A stretch of DNA of 64,000 nt from Chelonoidis abingdonii (taxonomy: Eukaryota > Chordata > Testudines > Testudinidae). The stretch lies in assembly GCF_003597395.2 (NCBI RefSeq), contig NC_133773.1, forward strand, positions 124,032,784 to 124,096,783, given 5' to 3'. Below, piece by piece: positions 47,841 through 60,020 of the stretch; position 1 is the first letter of the stretch; each line of letters starts with the position of its first letter. Below the pieces are notes generated by a model that ran no database searches, had not been told where the DNA came from, and saw only the letters and a list, made by a program, of their open reading frames with translations. The translations under genes were made by a program, and so were the position numbers.

Positions 47841-47851
47841 CAGAATTTTAG

Positions 47852-49952
47852 GTGCCTCACCTTCAGTAGGTGAGTGCCTAACACTTTCTGAAAAATCAGG
47901 TCCCTTTAAGGTCATTCCACAAAAAAAGTGAGCATCTCAAAATCATGAGTCACTTTTGAAAATATAGGGCCTACATTTTAGTATAAAAAAGCTGACTTTA
48001 AAGCCTTAAACTTGATTGTACAGGCTTCGGACTTTTATTTAGAAATATTTACACATGGATACATTCATTAAAAAAAGACAGCTGCATCACAACCATTAAC
48101 TGTATATGTTTAAGGACTCTTTCCAAAATTATGGGATCTTCATATAAAGTTCATGTCCTGCTGCAAAACTTTCTGACCAAACTATTCATAATGTTAATGA
48201 ACAATATTAGTAAGATGGAGTACAGTTGCACATATCAACTTCACCAGAGAATTTTGTCCAAAGGAAGAAAGAAATCAATATAGTTTATAATGAGTGCATG
48301 TCTTAATAGTCAAAGAGCAGCAACTAATATTGTCATTAAAGTCATTATGGCCTTTATTAATTTATGTTTCACCTCAAAGAAAAATCTCTCTGAGCAATCA
48401 CCATATGGGAACACCTCCACACTCATTTACTTTTCAAATATATCTAAATTATTCAGTTTGTTTAATGAATTTATCTTGTACAAAGATCTTAGATATTGGT
48501 CCTTGTTCTGCAGCCCTTATTCAGACATATTTCCTTTGATTTCAATGCCAGTTTAGAGTAAGCAAGAACTCACATTGCCTATAGGCAGATTTCTAAAAGT
48601 TAACAGCTGAGGTTAATCTGTATCTTGGTTGGCAAACTAGCTGAAAATAAATAATGTAGGTACTTAGTTTGGAAGAGTTATTTTTCAGTGTCTCAGATCA
48701 TGTGTGTACCGATCTTTGGAACATTTCTTCTTATTTACTGGAAGAGATTTTCAAAGCCACTTATTGGTTTTAGATGCTTACTTCCTATTATAAATAAAGG
48801 GAATTGAGCATCCAAATCCACTAGGTAGGTTTATAATTCTCAGCCTCTGTCAATAGAATTTGGAAGTCCTACCATAGTGATGATATCTAGAGATGTCAGA
48901 CCATATCTACTTGGTCATGTCTTATTTCTCTTTCGACATTGTATCAGCAATACTAAGTGGCATCTAGTGGGCTGAATATTCATGCATTTTCTCTATTGGA
49001 AACCCAGTCCAACCCCACTTGGTTTATGTAATCTGAAGAGATCACACTCTGAAGTGGCACACATTCAGATATAATTGTTTATGGTCAAGATTTTCAGAAG
49101 TGATTAGTGATCTGGGTACCCAAATGAGACACTGTGCAGGGACCTGATTTTTAGAGGGTAGGTGCCTGGCACCTTCTGCAAACCTTTTAAGGTATCTCAG
49201 GTTGGGCACCAAAAATTGAGGAACTGTCTGGAGTGTCTCACAACTGTGAGGACCTACCTCAGGGCAGACTGTCAGAAAACAAGGCAGACACCCCAAACTG
49301 GTGGTGTGTTCTATAAGTAGAGCTCACCAAGCCAGTGACAAATGTGAAGTCCTGGGTCACTAACCATGGAGTCACAGACAAGCCTCTCAGAGTCTCCAAT
49401 CTATCTTGCCACCCAGACAAACCAAACTTTGTGATGAAGTTGTCACTTAAACCAAAAAACACACCATATCAGATTGCTCCTAGTCCCAAGAGTCCAGTCA
49501 CTTACCCCAGATCATTGGTGCTCTAGATTTCACACCAAAGACAACCCTGGGAGTCAATTCTAAAGTAAATGAACTAAAGGCTTATTAGCTAAAAAAGGGA
49601 AATGAGAGTTATTGAAAGGTTAAAACAGAAATGCGATAAACTGCCAGTTTCCCAAAAGTCTTTTCAGGATCCCCAGATTGTCTCTGAGGAGTTCTGCTTT
49701 GCATCTGGTACCCTTCCTTATAAGAGTCCGAATGGTCCAGAGATCCAGGATCTTTCCTTGAATCTATACTTAGAGCTTCTTCTCTCAGAAAACAAGCTGA
49801 TAGTGGTAGTACCCATGCGGGCATTTCCTTAGATGATGGAGAGTGAGGAATGCATTTTGAGTCTTTGACCTTTGATCATTATAGACAATGACCACTTGCT
49901 TTTAAATTAGCACTTTTCTGTTATAGTTCTTCATTTGCATCCCATACGGCAG
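47852..49952. other. Gene-free, unassigned
   Basis: Sequence near 48745 and 49085 (agattttcaaagccactta, agattttcagaagtgatta) belongs to an old dispersed repeat type. 49260-49840 may be an old LTR but shows no borders. No gene. Confidence 0.4.
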
Positions 49953-49960
49953 TAGTTATA

Positions 49961-51054
49961 AGGGTACGTCTACACTGCACGATTATTTCGAATTAGCTTA
50001 AACCGATATTACAAAACAGATCTAATAAAATCGGTTTAGCGTGTCCACAGTGGGATCCCGAAATCGATTGTTTGCGTCCATGGTCCAAAGCTACCATCGA
50101 TTTCAGGAGCGGTGCACTGTGGGTAGCTGTTCCTCAGCTATCCCATAGTTCCCACTTCCGTGTTGAGAGCACAGTGCCTGATGGGGCAGAAAACACTGCC
50201 CCGGGTGGTGCTGGGTACAGCCTCACCCCTCCCTTTGTGAAGGCAGCAGACAACCCTTTGGCGCCTTTTTCGCGGAGTGCATTGAGCAAACGCCATAGCA
50301 CAGCAATCTTTCCCTTTTTTTTTTCACGTGGTGGTGGGGGGAAATAAACTGAGGAGCTGTTCCCTGAACCACGCCAGACACTGTGTTTGAACCTACAGAC
50401 ATTGGGAGCTCAGCCAAGAATGCAAATAATTTTCAGAGACTGCTGTGGACTGTGTGATAGCTGGAGTCCTCAGTACCCCCTCCCTCCCTTCATGAGCGTC
50501 CATTTGAGTCTCTGGCTTCCCGTTACGCTTGTCACACAGCGCTGTGTATCCTGGAGTTTTTTATTCAAACGCTTTGGCATTTCGTGTTCTGTAACGGAGC
50601 TGGATACAACAGATTTGTCTCCCCATACAGCGATCAGACCTAGTATCTCCCGTACGGTCTATGCTGGAGCTCTTTTTCGATTTCAAACTGCATCGCCAGC
50701 CGTGCTGATCAGAGCTCCACGCTGGGCAAGCAGGAAATGTAATTCAAAAGTTCGCGGGGCTTTTCCTGTTTACCTGCCCGCTGCATCCGAGTTCAGATTG
50801 CTGTCCAGAGCGGTCAGTGCTGCACTCTGGGATGCCGCCCGGAGGCCAATAACGTCGATTTCCGTCCACATGAACCCTAATCCGAGTTATCACTATCGAA
50901 TTTAGCGCTACTCCTCTCGTTTGGGAGGAGTTCCGAAATCGATTTAAGGAGCCGTTTAACTCGATATTAATGACGACGTCGTGTGAACGGATACAGCGTT
51001 AAATCGGTATATCGGCCATTAAACCGATTTAAAGTCGCAGTGTAGACCTGGCCT
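49961..51054 (+). mobile_element. 2-kb family, copy 2, internally deleted (1094 bp)
   Basis: The ends agggtacgtctacactgc and, in complement, aggccaggtctacactgc are inverted repeats. The flanks tagttata (49953-49960) and tagttaca (51055-51062) match at 7 of 8, the size expected for hAT elements; this sets the superfamily for all three copies. Compared with copy 1 about 930 bp of the middle is missing, with the loss near 50180-50330. No transposase. Confidence 0.9.
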
Positions 51055-51069
51055 TAGTTACAGGGGTCC

Positions 51070-51650
51070 ACACTACATCATAACAGCAGGATACAGAGAA
51101 GTGAAAACAAGGCAAGTAGCAGCCCACTAGTTTTCATGAAATTTAAACAGCAAACATACTCAGACATTTACCAATTGCTTTGATTGATACTAAAACACAA
51201 GTGAATTGGTCTGGCTCTGGCAGGAGTTGGCATCTATTCTCCCAGCATCATGCCCCAAATTACAAGTCACTTTTGAAAATCTCAGCCACTATTTTTCTTT
51301 CTATTTACATTAGTACCCTGTCACTTAGATGAGCAAGGATTGATTCAGCTATAATTATTTTTATTAGTCTTGCTGCCCAATGAACTAGCAGAATAAAGGA
51401 GGACACTATCTTTGAAATAGAGAAGTCAATTAAGCTGCTGTTGTCTACTTCATCAAGGTCAGTTATTAAACTAAAATACTGTGAAATCTTTTCAACCTTA
51501 TTACTTTGGACATAGTTCAATACACTGCAACAACAGCAAAATAAAGCTGGTGCAACAGATGTCCACAAGTTTCAGAGTTCAGGCTTCATATTCTTTTCTG
51601 TCCTCAATAACAATCTTGCACTATCACTTACAGGAAAATATAGAGAATTT
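51070..51650. other. Gene-free, unassigned
   Basis: No supported feature. Confidence 0.4.
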
Positions 51651-52001
51651 ACCTTGGTTCACTTGATACAGAATGGAGCAAACACCAGTTAATACAGGAG
51701 GCTGACAGACTCAATGCCAATGGCCTTGTCACAGGGCTATTGGGCCCCTTAAGAGGGCCAATGCACCTGGACTGCTTTCTTGATGCCCAGTTGAGCTTAA
51801 GGGAATGCACCTGGACTTTATGAAAGAGGAGACAGCTGCTTCTGGTGGGCAGGTGACTGCAGAGAGTAAGAAGGTTCCTGAAAAGTCCTGAATCAGCAGT
51901 GGGGAAGGCCAAACTCCAGGCAAGAGGTGCAGAGAGAACAGAAGATAGGGAGGAAGGGCCTGAGGCAAAAGAAAGGAATTTTAAAGATAGGACAGACTTT
52001 T

Positions 52002-54632
52002 AGGTCTGGTCTACACTATGCGTTTATACTGAATTTAGCAGCGTTAAACCGAATTAACCCTGCACCCTTCCACATAACGAAGCCCTTTATATCGATATAA
52101 AGGGCTCTTAATACCGATATCTGTAATCCTCCCTGACAAGGAGAGTAGCGCTGAAATCGGTATTGCCATGTCGGATTAGGATTAGGGTGGCCGCAATTCA
52201 ACGATATTGGCCTCCGGGCGATATCCCACAGTGCGCCATTGTGACCACTCTGGACAGCAATCTGAACTCGGATGCACTGGCCAGGTAGACAGGAAAAGCC
52301 CCACGAACTTTTGAATTTCATTTCCTGTTTGCCCAGCGTGGAGCACTGATCAGCACGGATGGCGATGCAGTCCCAAATCCAAAAAGAGCTCCAGCATGGA
52401 CCATATGGGAGATACTGGATCTGATCACTGTATGGGGAGTGTGACAAAGTTCCTCCTCTACCTTTGTGGGTCCTGCGCTTATTGGCGTATTTGTTCACCT
52501 CAGTGATCTTCCCCTCTGATGGAACCCACAGTTCCTCCTATGTCTGATCAGAGTTGGGAGGTTTGGGGGAACCCGGGCCCGCCCTCTACTCTGGGTTCCA
52601 GCCCAGGGCCCTGTGGATCGCAGCTGTCTATAGTGCCTCTGTAACAGCTATGACAGTACATTCCGGTAGTTCCCATGGCCTCCTCCAAACACCTTCTTTC
52701 CTCACCAAACTTCTCCCTGTGTCTGTTAACGCTCTCCTCAATCCTCCAGACGCACAGCCTCTCACTCAGCTCTTGTGCTTTCCCAGCTCTGCATGTGACC
52801 CTTAACTGACTAACTGGAGGCTTTTAATAGTTCCGCCAGCCCTTGTGGCTTCAGTGGCCCAATCAATGAAGCTCTCTCCATGCCTCTCTAGAGATTTAAT
52901 TGGCCCCAGGTGTCTGATTTAACATGGAGCAACTGCCATTTGGGATCCATGGTACTAGGATTTGGTTAGCTGGGCTAACATACTGTTCCTTACATACTTT
53001 ACTGTAGCCTCTGGCCTGCCCCATCACAGGAGACAAAGCAGGCTCCGTTTCAGAGATGAAATGCCAAAGATTTGAGAAAATCTCCAGGCTATGATGGACA
53101 GAGGCCACAGCAGGGATTCAACACAGGCTGCATGACAAGCGTAATGGACGCCAAAGATTCAAATGGCATTCATGCAGGGGCGGGGGACTGAGGACTCGAG
53201 CTATTCCAACAGTCCTTGCTCTCTGAAAGCATTTGCATTCTTGGCTCGAGCTCCCAATACAAAGGGTCAAAACATTGTCTGGTGGTTCTAGGGTTATGCG
53301 TCAATTTACCCCCCTCCTCCACTTGTGCAAGAAAGGGAAAAAAATCGTTTCTCGCCTCTTTCATGTCACTGGTATGTCTACTGGATGCTGCTGCGATGTG
53401 TGTCTGCAGCGTAAACAGCAGCATTCCCCTCCTCTCCCCTCCCTGATGGCTGAACGGTGCATTAGGATGAATGGTTCATCATATCCCGTGAGTGCTCCTG
53501 GCTGGCCTCGGTGAGGTCGGCGGGGCGCCTGGGCAAAAATGGAATGACTCCGTCCTCCTTCTTTTTAGCTTTGTCTCCTGGAATTCAGTCCTGGCTGGAA
53601 TATCATAGCAGCTGGGGCTGCGCTCCTCTCCTCCCTCTTTCATGTCTCAATAGAGATTCTGTCCTGCCTGGGACTATATAGCAGCAGGGAGGATTGCCTC
53701 CTTCTTATCTCACTAAAGTCGTGTTTTCTTATTTCCTGCTTCTTTATTATCACACAATGGTGGGGAATAACTGCACCGTTAGCCCAGGGGTGGTGTTGGA
53801 AGGGGAAGCAAGAGGTGGGGTTGTTGTAGGGGGCACCCCTAAATGGCATGAGCTCATCAAATTTCTGCGAGATCATCTGTGGGCTACTGTGCCCGGGCGG
53901 CTGTGCTCTTCTGGTTCTCTAGTACATTTGCCCATATTCTGAGGCCTGACTCTATTTTTAGACAAACATAAGAAGGGAATGACCCTAGGAGTCATTCCCA
54001 TTTCTTGTCTGCGCCCCTGCCACCTCACTTGAGGCCAGCAGGAGCACCCTATGACGCAGGATGTACATTGTTAGGGACGGTACCGTCATCACAATTTCCA
54101 AGCAGGCAAGGTGATATAGGGCTGATAACCGTCTCTGCTACCTTGCAAGGCAATGAATGTGCTGTGTAGCCTGCAAAAGTTACCACATCCGTCAAGCAAA
54201 TAAGATCAGTAAAACATACAGCATGACAGGAGAAAGGCTAAATGGGCTCACATCGGTTGGCCTGCACTATGGGTTACTTTCCAGAGCAATCAGGGAATGG
54301 CACGAAAGATTGTCTGGCCATTCTTTTCACGGAGGAAGGATGGAGTTGGACGACTTTACCAGAATCACCCGTGACACTGTTTTTGCACCATCATGCATTG
54401 GGATCTCAACCCAGAATTCCAATGGGTGGGGGAGACTGCAGGAACTATGGTATAGCTATGGGATAGCTACTCACAGTGCAATGCTCTGGAAATCGACGCT
54501 AGCCTCTGTACATGGATGCACACCGCCGAATTAATGTGCTTAGTGTGGCCGCGTGCACTTGACTTTATACAATCTGTTTTAAAAAACTGGTTTCTGTAAA
54601 ATCGGAATAATCCTGTAGTGTAGACATACCCT
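52002..54632 (-). mobile_element. 2-kb family, copy 3, reversed and broken by a solo LTR
   Basis: The left end aggtctggtctacactatg and the right end gtgtagacataccct fit the family ends in reverse orientation. Without the 593-bp LTR plus duplicated site the length is about 2038 bp, against 2027 for copy 1. Family blocks read in complement include cctttatatcgatataaagg, gcgccattgtgaccactctg, caatctgaactcggatgcac, cctgtttgcccagcgtggag and gcatgcagtccc-like motifs. The exact target duplication is unclear; acttttag and acccttag (6 of 8) are the best candidates. Confidence 0.8.
52440..53028. repeat. Solo LTR (589 bp) inserted in copy 3
   Basis: It starts tgtgacaaag and ends ccatcaca, so the ends are tgtga/tcaca. 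The flanks ggag (52436-52439) and ggag (53029-53032) are a 4-bp duplication. Copies 1 and 2 of the host element show the empty site, reading tctccccatacag in complement (copy 1 at 35529-35541). No internal retroelement genes are present. A second copy starts at 63823. Confidence 0.92.
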
Positions 54633-54897
54633 TAGGAACTGGGCCCAGCTGAAACTGGGGTGAAGACAGTAGTTTTGAGCTCTATTTTGAAAGATGTGCA
54701 GGACTTAATAAATTGAATCTCGAAAGGGGAATGTTTTGAATATCTGGACTGTGTAGACTCCAAAGGGCTCCAGGCAGAAGGGGAAACTGAGATGAGGGTG
54801 CTGCAGAGCAGGCCTCCATTATTTATTAACCCTTTATGAACAATTGCTATGTTCTGGTATGTTTTGTAGTGTTTACGCTACTTCAAAGTGGTATCAG

Positions 54898-55135
54898 TTG
54901 ATTGGAGCACCTGGTTAGCAGTCAGGAGATGTGGGTTCTAATCTCACCTCTGACAATGACCTACTCTGTGATTTTGAGCAAGTCACTTCTAGGCCTCTGT
55001 TTCACCTCCTGATCTTTGTCTCTCATCTGTTAGACTGTAAGCGCTTTGGAGCAGGAACTGTGTCTTGCTATGTGTTTTCACAGTGCCTACCACAATGGTG
55101 CCCCATCTTTCTACTGTAATATATATTAATAATAT
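54898..55135 (+). repeat. MIR-like SINE, near full length
   Basis: tRNA-like head: gattggagcacctggttagc with the B-box-like gggttctaatctc. Then the core (tctgtgattttgagcaagtc, acttctaggcctctgtttca) and the tail (gttagactgtaagcgctttg, gagcaggaactgtgtcttgc, cagtgcctaccacaatg). Confidence 0.85.
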
Positions 55136-55866
55136 AAGAGTGATAGGTATAATATGATTTGGTAGTGACCCACATTCCAGCTTAACTACAAGAACTATCC
55201 TTTATATGCTGTCCTCTTTCTCCCAGCCTTCCTCTTCTCATTCTGTCTCCTTTGAGGTATCCCTCCTCCCTTCCTTTCTTTCTTTACTCCTCTTCCTTTG
55301 AGTTGACCCCTCAGTGATTTCTCTCTCTCTCTCATTGTATTCTGTCCTTCTGCCCATCCAGGAATTCATCTGCATGACCCTGAGAGACAAAATTCCAGTT
55401 CTCTGCATCTGCCCTTCTATCTGACATTGGACTCAAGGCATATACCTGTGAACTGACATTCTATGCTACTTTTGGATATTCATGCAATAGGCTCACCAGC
55501 AACGTACTCTAGTAATTAAGAGAGCAATATTACCTTAGATTTCCCATTAGTGAAGTATGACTGCCCATCTGGGTCATAAACACTGAATAAAAATAAATGA
55601 ATTTATGCAGCAAGTTCAGACCAGCAAGTGTAGGAGGGGAAGGAAAGAAGACTGCAATATCCCTTCACCCTACTGTGCCTGTTCAGGGCTGATCATAAGG
55701 GCCCAGAGAGTGCAGGAAGGGAGGCCAGACCACCACCCTTGTCATGGGTAAGGAGTAGCATTTGACTCTAAATGCATAGGGGTTAGATTGTGGCAGTTTG
55801 CTGCAAGGCTGAATAAATACAGTGCAGAGCTGCAGTGACCCAACACAATCTCTCCTGGAGGATATA
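55136..55866. other. Gene-free; pyrimidine-rich patch
   Basis: 55215-55340 is rich in C and T (ccttcctttctttctttact, ttctctctctctctc). Otherwise unassigned. Confidence 0.45.
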
Positions 55867-55874
55867 GTTTATGC

Positions 55875-56092
55875 CAGGGGTTCTCAAACTGGGGGTCATG
55901 ACCCCTCGGGGGTCTTAAGGTTATTATATGGGGGGTTGAGAGTTGTCAGCCCCCACCCCAAACCCTACTTTGCCTCCAGCATTTATAATGATGTTAAATA
56001 TATGAAAAGTGTTTTTAATGTATAAGGGGCATTGCACTCAGAGGCTTGCTATGTGAAAGGGGGTCACCAGTACAAAACTTTGAGAGCCACTG
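55875..56092. mobile_element. hAT-type MITE, 218 bp
   Basis: The ends are caggggttctcaaactg and, in complement, cagtggctctcaaag. The flanks gtttatgc (55867-55874) and gtttatac (56093-56100) match at 7 of 8. The head gggggtcatgacccc is palindromic and resembles a block inside the hAT element at 6180-6230. Confidence 0.85.
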
Positions 56093-56099
56093 GTTTATA

Positions 56100-56910
56100 C
56101 CCTCCCAACAGATTGTGCAGCATACTCCCCTCCCTCCTGCCAGCCCAGTCCATTGGCTGCTGCAGAGAAGTGTCTGTTCCGCCTACTCTTTTAAGGTGAA
56201 TTGCTCTCCTGAGCTCAGGAGTTGATCTTGTTCCTTGCACTTTTGAGGGAAACACAGGTGAAGGAGGTTCTTTGGGACTTGTGACCCCAAACACATCATC
56301 AGAGGATTCAGGAATGATCTGTTCTTTAATGTCCTTAAGAACTCCTTAGGCCAGGTCCACAGCAAGTGCAAACTGGTTTAGCTCCTTTGACTTGAGCTCA
56401 ATACTCCATCTATCAGACAAAGAGCATGAAATTCAAAACTTTGCTGAAATTGTGTGCAGCATCATGTATGGCTCAAGTAGTCAGCTATATTTAGCTATAT
56501 CTAAATGATTTAGTATGGAGATCTACTCAATCATAACTTTTTAGATGTCCAATCACTCAAATGGTATTTAATGGCAATCATAGTTATACATCCGGCATAT
56601 TTTATTTACATTCACTGTTAAAAGTGTCCAATTAAATGCTAAGAGTTCGGAAGTGGAGATGGATGTGACCATTTCATCATCAAGTGAATCAGCTTCCAAT
56701 ACTAATGTATAAGTATCCATTAACTTGTGTTAACCTGCCATATTACATCAGTATTCTGCATGCCATAAAAATGCCCTGGCATATTGATTCAAAATTATTT
56801 AAAATGTAGGGAAAGGCAAAATTTATAGACTGTTCATTGGTCATGTTGCCTGATCTTTAGATTATGTATTAATTATATTAATTACTTAAGAATCTCCAGT
56901 TATTACTTTG
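56100..56910. other. Gene-free, unassigned
   Basis: No supported feature; AT-rich beyond 56500. Confidence 0.4.
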
Positions 56911-56919
56911 AGTGTTGAC

Positions 56920-57760
56920 AAATCTTTGTCCCAAGATCTGGCCCAGTATTATTTAAATTATTAGATAGTGGGAACCCTGATGTGCACATTGCAACACTCA
57001 CACTATAGGAACTTTTATATTTACAAATATAGTTTATTAATGTCTATATTTAGCACAGTCACAAACACCCCATCTTAGTAAGGTAGATAGAGATACTACA
57101 GAATGTACATCTGCACATTCATATACTCACACCATCCCTTGCAGAACCTGGAATGTTAGCCATCATCTTCCTTAACACCATAACCTTCTCCATCATCACC
57201 AATGAACATCATCTGGCATTTCCCAAGGACTACATCTCCTTCACCTACCACCCGTAGGCTGGGATGCAATATGTTATGTTACGCTAACATTACCCCGTGT
57301 GATACATATTCAGTAGGGGATTTTCTCCCTCTTCCTTATTTACATTTCCTCACCTTACTAATGTTGGAGTGTCTTTTCCTACAGGTTAGTATATCAATGA
57401 TCTCAACTTATTATCATATACGCCAATTCATTACCCTGTCCCTTTCATGGTTACATATCTATGGATGTATCTCAGATACCTGTTATGTATGGCAGTGCAT
57501 TGCCAGGATACTTTTGTGGTTGAAACATGTACCTGTTGTCAGAACTTCCCCATAAACTTTATTTTCAGCTTCCGTTGGGCCATTTATCTGTGCCAAGTTT
57601 ATCTGTTCAAAGTTCATAGGCCTCAAGCCTTAGGCTAACTTGCTGAAGCTAATGTCTTACATGATACAGGCCTGTAGGTTTCTTGCATTACTGTTGAATA
57701 TAATGCAAAGCAGTGAATATAACAAAGGCAAACTAGCCCACTGTGAGCCCACTGTGTGTA
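56920..57760 (-). repeat. Dispersed repeat, copy B (uninterrupted)
   Basis: Reverse-complement partner of copy A at 5771-7700. It keeps the unfilled insertion site actatagg (57002-57009) and about 550 bp in the middle that copy A lacks. A short ORF set at 57202-57638 has no known domain. Whether it is an LTR is open. Confidence 0.75.
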
Positions 57761-57764
57761 ACAC

Positions 57765-58200
57765 TGAGCTTGAAATGGGCTATCTATGCCCACACAAGTT
57801 CTGAAAATTCCGGTCATGCTATCCAGTCCTGCTCCCATTGACATCATGAGAAAAAACATGAATAATTTCATTTAATGACTACATAATTTCTTCAAATATA
57901 GTCAGTATATGAGTTTGCAAAGAGATTTATTCACACAGGAGGTTTGAAGAGGTTGTTTCAAGCTGCTTTTGTAGTAGACGGAGACAAAAATACATCAGAA
58001 TGTCGAATTTCAAATCCGGGTAATTTTTCAAGGGCCTGTAAGTCAAAAGTAGAGTGACAAATTTCTTCAAACTTTCCAGAAAAAAAAATCCTTTTCCTTC
58101 AGAGTAAATATAACAATTTTCAGGACAAATTAATTTACCAAACTAAACTTTTAGGGATGTTAATTAAGATTTTTCTCAATGGAAGGGGCATAAAACCTTA
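57765..58200. other. Gene-free, unassigned
   Basis: No supported feature. Confidence 0.4.
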
Positions 58201-58208
58201 AATATGGT

Positions 58209-58355
58209 ATCAGAGGGGTAGCCATGTAAGTCTGTATCCACAAAAACAATGAGGAGTCTGGTGGCATCTTAAAGACTAAGAGATTTATTTGGGCATAAGC
58301 TTTTGTGGGTAAAAAACCCCACTTCTTCACATGCGTGGAGATGCATGGATGCTAC
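58209..58355 (+). repeat. tRNA-headed SINE or Penelope-like repeat, single arm
   Basis: tatcagaggggtagccatgt, aagtctgtatccacaaaaac, aatgaggagtctggtggcat, ttatttgggcataagctttt and gtgggtaaaaaaccccactt are shared with both arms of the foldback at 61237-61527. This is the only copy of the group here that is not folded back. Confidence 0.85.
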
Positions 58356-58359
58356 TGCT

Positions 58360-60015
58360 GCACTATAAAAGATTATCTGCAAAATCAACCTAAGAAGTTG
58401 ATTCAGCCACAAAAGAATTCAGAAATGTTGTTATGAGAGTGCTACACAATGATCTAGGACATTTGGGAACTGAAGGACACTTTAATCAAAATTTATGTTT
58501 ATTGTCCCCAAATGTCTAAGGTTATCAACAAGAAATGCAGGTATAGGGCATATGCATATTGTAGATAGACATAAACTTTTTAAAAAGTCAGCCTCTTTTG
58601 AAAACAGTGCAGTTTTAAACCTATAATGTTGGTATCATTTGCTGTCTTGGCAGTGACTAGTAAAAACATAAGAAACATTCTGGGTGTGACTACTCATTTT
58701 AATTACTATAGACATGTGTACAGGACGTGCAGGTGCAGGACAGAAAGCTATCTTATTTTGAAGAGCTCTCTCAGTAATAGTTCTCTGAATATGAACTGTC
58801 TGTTCATATTCACTCAGAGTCGTATCTCAACATTGAAAGTCAGTTGCTGAAAGGAGCGCTCAGTATGGCTGAAATTAATAAATCCTGGATGATACTTTCA
58901 AGGTAGCCTGCAACCAGATAGGTTTAAATCAAATTCTTAAATATGCAGATGTACATCCTAAGCAGAAATCCAAATGGAATAAGCACGTTGCTTGTCTTGT
59001 ACACCCCTACAATGCCACAAATAATACAGTTGAAGTCACTCATATTTTTCTTATGTATAGTGGAGAATGCAGACTACCTACAGATTTATGCTTTGGGGTG
59101 CGCTGATGGAGGGGACATATCAGAAACTTCAAGATGGTAAGAAGGCTAGGATACAACTTCATTCTGTGCTAGTCTGAGGAGTCCCCTATGGAGCCATTGT
59201 CCATGTTAGGGTCTTGACTCCTCTGGGGGTTCTCTATGACTCTTGCATTTCGTGAGCAATGGAACATTATTAGTTCCATTATGTTTAGGACCTGCCAGGA
59301 TCAGGAGCGCAGGATTTGCTTCCAAAGCTAAGATTGAGAATATTGTGAACTGCAAAATCCTATGTCTCAGCATTTTAGGAAAGCTATTACTTGGAAACAA
59401 GGACTGTCCTATTCAAAGGACCTGACCTCTTTATTTAAGCAAGAGCCCAATTAATATCAATGGGAGTATTACACCAGTATGAATGTCAGAATTTGAGCCA
59501 TAATCACTACAGATTTATGGACCCAGGAATCATCTGGTGAGTGTCACTCAACCTCTGCATTCATACTGTAGCAGTGCCATCAAAGATAATGGCTATTGCA
59601 GCATATACATACGACACATAATCCACTATGTGAGATAGCTCATAAAGTTCCTTTACACTATAGAATATATGATGGGGATGACAGATCAAAACTTGGCAAC
59701 TTCAACCACTCTGTCAAAGGTGTAAAACTCCTGAGTGAGCAGTAGCAAGAAAAAATAACTTGTCATAATATTGCCTCAAGCAGGAAGTTCCATCTCATTG
59801 GAGCATCTTCTTGAACAGCAAAAAGTGGCGTGTGAGTATGTACACAAGGACAAAATACAGATACTGTAGTGATAACCACTCACTGAAAACCAATAGCCAG
59901 TCTGATTTCCACTCATCAAGCAAATTTAATTTTGCTTTCCATGACTATTCTATCATGTGAACTTAACATTTATGTTAATAAAACATAGCTGCAAAAACCT
60001 TCATGGCAATTGTAA
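58360..60015. other. Gene-free, unassigned
   Basis: Several short ORFs without domains. No repeat borders. Confidence 0.4.
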
Positions 60016-60020
60016 GTGGT

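Larger units (their letters stand above)
51655..54800. repeat. Older repeat split by copy 3 of the 2-kb family
   Basis: The segments 51655-52001 and 54633-54800 read as one older dispersed sequence once the element between them is removed (gggcaggtgactgcagagag..., then gaactgggcccagctgaaac...). I recognise the joined unit from memory as a turtle repeat, possibly LTR-derived. No ends are fixed. Confidence 0.45.

Noticed and set aside
47542..47931. 129-codon ORF
   Set aside because: It spans the foldback insertion and both flanks, so it cannot predate the insertion, and it has no domain.
50387..50905. 172-codon ORF, similar to one at 35440-35805
   Set aside because: The similarity comes from shared DNA of the 2-kb repeat family. 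In copy 3 the matching DNA is open in a different frame (52016-52498), so no protein is conserved.
54898..54960. tRNA gene
   Set aside because: The tRNA-like head belongs to a MIR SINE; it lacks a full cloverleaf and continues into the SINE core.
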